Shown here: in pieces, positions 62,430 to 64,000 of the stretch | Numbering within the stretch: the stretch's first letter is position 1 | Layout: the number at the start of each line of letters is the position of its first letter | NCBI GenBank assembly: GCA_963706605.1 | Contig: OY970165.1 | Span: 1,054,001-1,118,000 of the forward strand | From: VRUE01 sp963706605 | GTDB lineage: Bacteria; Actinomycetota; Thermoleophilia; Solirubrobacterales; 70-9 | Reading direction: 5' to 3' | Length of the DNA stretch: 64,000 nt | The notes under the pieces: model-generated | The model's database searches: none | What the model was told of the DNA's origin: nothing | What the model saw: only the letters and a program-made list of their open reading frames with translations | Program-made: the position numbers and the translations under genes

Positions 62430-63106
62430 GCGCCTCCGACCGACCGAGCCGGCTCGCCGGGGGACTCGTTCTCCGCGTCCGGCCCGCCACCTCGCCGCCG
62501 TTTGACGATTGCGTAGACGACCAGCCCGATGATCGCCGCGACCACCAGGTAGTCGAGCACCTGGAGGTGGTGGCGCCACTGCTCCCAGTTGTCGCCGACC
62601 GCTCGCCCAATCAGGCCGAAGCCGAGAACCCACGGCAGCGAGCCGAGCGCCGTCAACCAGGTGAAGCGCCAGAACGGCATCTTGGCAAGGCCGGCCGGCA
62701 GCGAGATGAAGGCACGCACCAGGGGCAGGAGACGGGCGAGGAAGACCGTGGCGTCTCCGTGTTTTTTGAACCACCCGTCGACCCAGGCCAACCGCGAGGG
62801 GCTGAGGTGGATCAGCCGGTTTTTCTCCAACAGGTCCACCCGGCCGTAGTAGCCGATCGCGTAGGTCAGCCAGGAGCCGACCATGTTTCCCGCCAATCCC
62901 GCCAGGGTTATCCCAATCAGCGTCTGATCGCCGCTGGATACGTTGAAGCCGGCGAACAGCATCACCGCCTCGCTGGGAATCGGAATGCAGGCGCTGCCGG
63001 CTGCCATCAGCAGGAACACGCCGGCGAGCCCGGTGTCGTCGATCACGTTGACGCAGAAGTCGACGATCGGGCCGGTGAGATCTGCAAAGAGAAATGGGTG
63101 CAGCAT
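62426..63106 (-). CDS. DedA/SNARE-associated family membrane protein
   Basis: 226 aa from the ATG at 63106. Helices with GLAGVFLLMAAGSACIPIPS, GNMVGSWLTYAIGYYGR, FLARLLPLVRAFISLPAGLAKM and a final helix VLDYLVVAAIIGLVVYAIV. The R.LP..R..ISLPAG stretch is the family signature. Recent work shows DedA proteins flip undecaprenyl phosphate or phospholipids, which suits coupling to uppP. Confidence 0.92.
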   Translation of the reverse strand: MLHPFLFADLTGPIVDFCVNVIDDTGLAGVFLLMAAGSACIPIPSEAVMLFAGFNVSSGDQTLIGITLAGLAGNMVGSWLTYAIGYYGRVDLLEKNRLIHLSPSRLAWVDGWFKKHGDATVFLARLLPLVRAFISLPAGLAKMPFWRFTWLTALGSLPWVLGFGLIGRAVGDNWEQWRHHLQVLDYLVVAAIIGLVVYAIVKRRRGGGPDAENESPGEPARSVGGA

Positions 63107-63157
63107 CAAGAGAATCCGTGATCCTAGAGCCTCACGCTCTAAACTCGCGGAGTCGCC

Positions 63158-64000
63158 ATGCACCGGTTGAACCATCCCGTCTACCGCAATCGGGTCCTCC
63201 AGGTGGCGGCCGACGCGATCCTCGTCGCGCTCGCCTTCTACCTGGCGTTCCGTCTGCGCTTCCTCGATAGGACCGATCTGCCGCACCGCTACTGGGTGCT
63301 GTTCGCACAATCGGTGGGCTTCGTCGTCATCGTCAAGGTGGCTGTCTTCGCGGCCTTCGGCCTCTACCAGAAGTGGTGGCGCTACGTCAGCGGCCGCGAT
63401 TTCCTGACGATCGTCCGCGCCGTCGCGGTCGCCAGCGCGATCGTCGTCGTCCTCTTCACCGTCCTCAAGCCCTTCGCCCACGACCTGCCGCGCTCGGTCG
63501 CGGTGATGGACTTCATCCTCACCCTGCTGTTGATCGCCGGCGCCCGCCTCGCGGTGCGGCTGATCGTCGAGCGGCCCTCACACGGTCACCGCCTGCCGAA
63601 GCACGAGGTGCTGGTGATCGGCGCCGGGTCCGGCGGCCAGATGGTGGTCCGCGAGACCCAGCTCAACCCCAACCTAGGCGCCACCGCGATCGGCTTCATC
63701 GACGACGATGCCCGCAAGCAGGGGATGCGGATGCTGGGCCTCAAGGTGCTGGGCACGACGGCGCAGATCGAGACGATCCTCGACGACACCGAGCCCGACG
63801 AGGTGGTGATCGCGATCCCCTCCGCGCCGGGGACGCTGCGCGCCAAGGTCGTCGCCGCCTGCCGCGAGCGCGAGATCCGCGTCCGCACCCTGCCGACCGT
63901 CTTCGAGCTCTTGCGCGGCGGCGTCCAGCTCAACAAGCAGCTGCGCGAGGTGCAGGTCGAGGACGTTCTGGGTCGCGACCCGATCATCGTCGAGCTGGAC
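63158..64000 (+). CDS. CapD/PglF-like nucleotide-sugar dehydratase, C-terminus cut by window edge
   Basis: 281 codons present. Four N-terminal membrane helices (ILVALAFYLAFRLRF, SVGFVVIVKVAVFAAFGLY, AVAVASAIVVVLFTVL, MDFILTLLLIAGARLAVRL), then a CoA-binding/Rossmann domain with VLVIGAGSGGQMVVRE and GFIDDDARKQGMRMLGLKVLG. This architecture belongs to membrane UDP-GlcNAc 4,6-dehydratases; the catalytic domain lies beyond the window. It probably begins a surface polysaccharide cluster, matching the lipid-carrier genes next door. Confidence 0.88.
   Translation, partial: MHRLNHPVYRNRVLQVAADAILVALAFYLAFRLRFLDRTDLPHRYWVLFAQSVGFVVIVKVAVFAAFGLYQKWWRYVSGRDFLTIVRAVAVASAIVVVLFTVLKPFAHDLPRSVAVMDFILTLLLIAGARLAVRLIVERPSHGHRLPKHEVLVIGAGSGGQMVVRETQLNPNLGATAIGFIDDDARKQGMRMLGLKVLGTTAQIETILDDTEPDEVVIAIPSAPGTLRAKVVAACREREIRVRTLPTVFELLRGGVQLNKQLREVQVEDVLGRDPIIVELD

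Overview
The window is a high-GC, gene-dense stretch of an actinobacterial chromosome around the replication origin. The gene content (menaquinone-type bc complex with a fused cytochrome b/c subunit, MMPL transporters, PASTA kinase and FHA cell-wall cluster, fused AhbA/AhbB siroheme decarboxylase next to hemB and hemL) and heavy use of GTG/TTG starts with 4-nt overlaps suggest a deep-branching actinobacterium, probably Thermoleophilia/Solirubrobacterales. That placement is inference from style and content; no rRNA gene is present.

Layout. 1-16 kb: two MMPL transporters, each beside genes of an unrecognised secreted four-cysteine protein family (three copies), with tRNA-Lys, tatC-tatA, and a minus-strand respiratory/quinone operon (qcrA, qcrB, a 34-codon ORF, qcrC, menG, polyprenyl synthase). 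16-20 kb: heme cluster hemB, ahbAB fusion, hemL. 20-30 kb: ABC-2 exporter, ymdB, a Fic gene, a glycosyltransferase-like membrane protein with a phosphodiesterase, and an aminotransferase with a D-Ala-D-Ala ligase. 30-45 kb: the origin block, tRNA-Ile, parB, parA, rsmG, jag, yidC, yidD, rnpA, rpmH on the minus strand and dnaA, dnaN, recF, DUF721, gyrB, gyrA on the plus strand, with a parS-like site. 45-57 kb: HNH nuclease, pheA, and the kinase/FHA/PP2C/RodA/PBP/PknB/Ddl cell-wall cluster. 57-64 kb: a divergent chagasin inhibitor/papain protease pair, purM, a second Fic gene with an AT-rich repeat operator, uppP, dedA, and a partial CapD/PglF-like sugar-nucleotide enzyme.

Most notable unexplained structure: intergenic palindromes with a constant central core and variable, but always perfectly complementary, arms. 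Type A has two copies (19767-19850 and 32345-32434) with an identical 44-nt core inside different 20-23 bp arms. Type B has two copies in opposite orientation (33623-33760 and 33786-33929) between jag and yidC, with related cores inside 28 bp and 23 bp arms. Differences between copies are compensated across the stems, which points to selection on, or a mechanism that regenerates, a folded hairpin. An 18-bp perfect inverted repeat also brackets the small ORF between qcrB and qcrC.

Caution: dnaN, gyrB, rodA/ftsW, pbpA and the second fic gene each carry a single extra base, always +1 and always explainable as an extra G. Four of these genes are normally essential, so sequencing error is the first explanation, but the uniform direction deserves checking. 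Two genes (hemL, fhaA) have no canonical start codon where the family N-terminus should be, but have ATT/ATC with good Shine-Dalgarno spacing.
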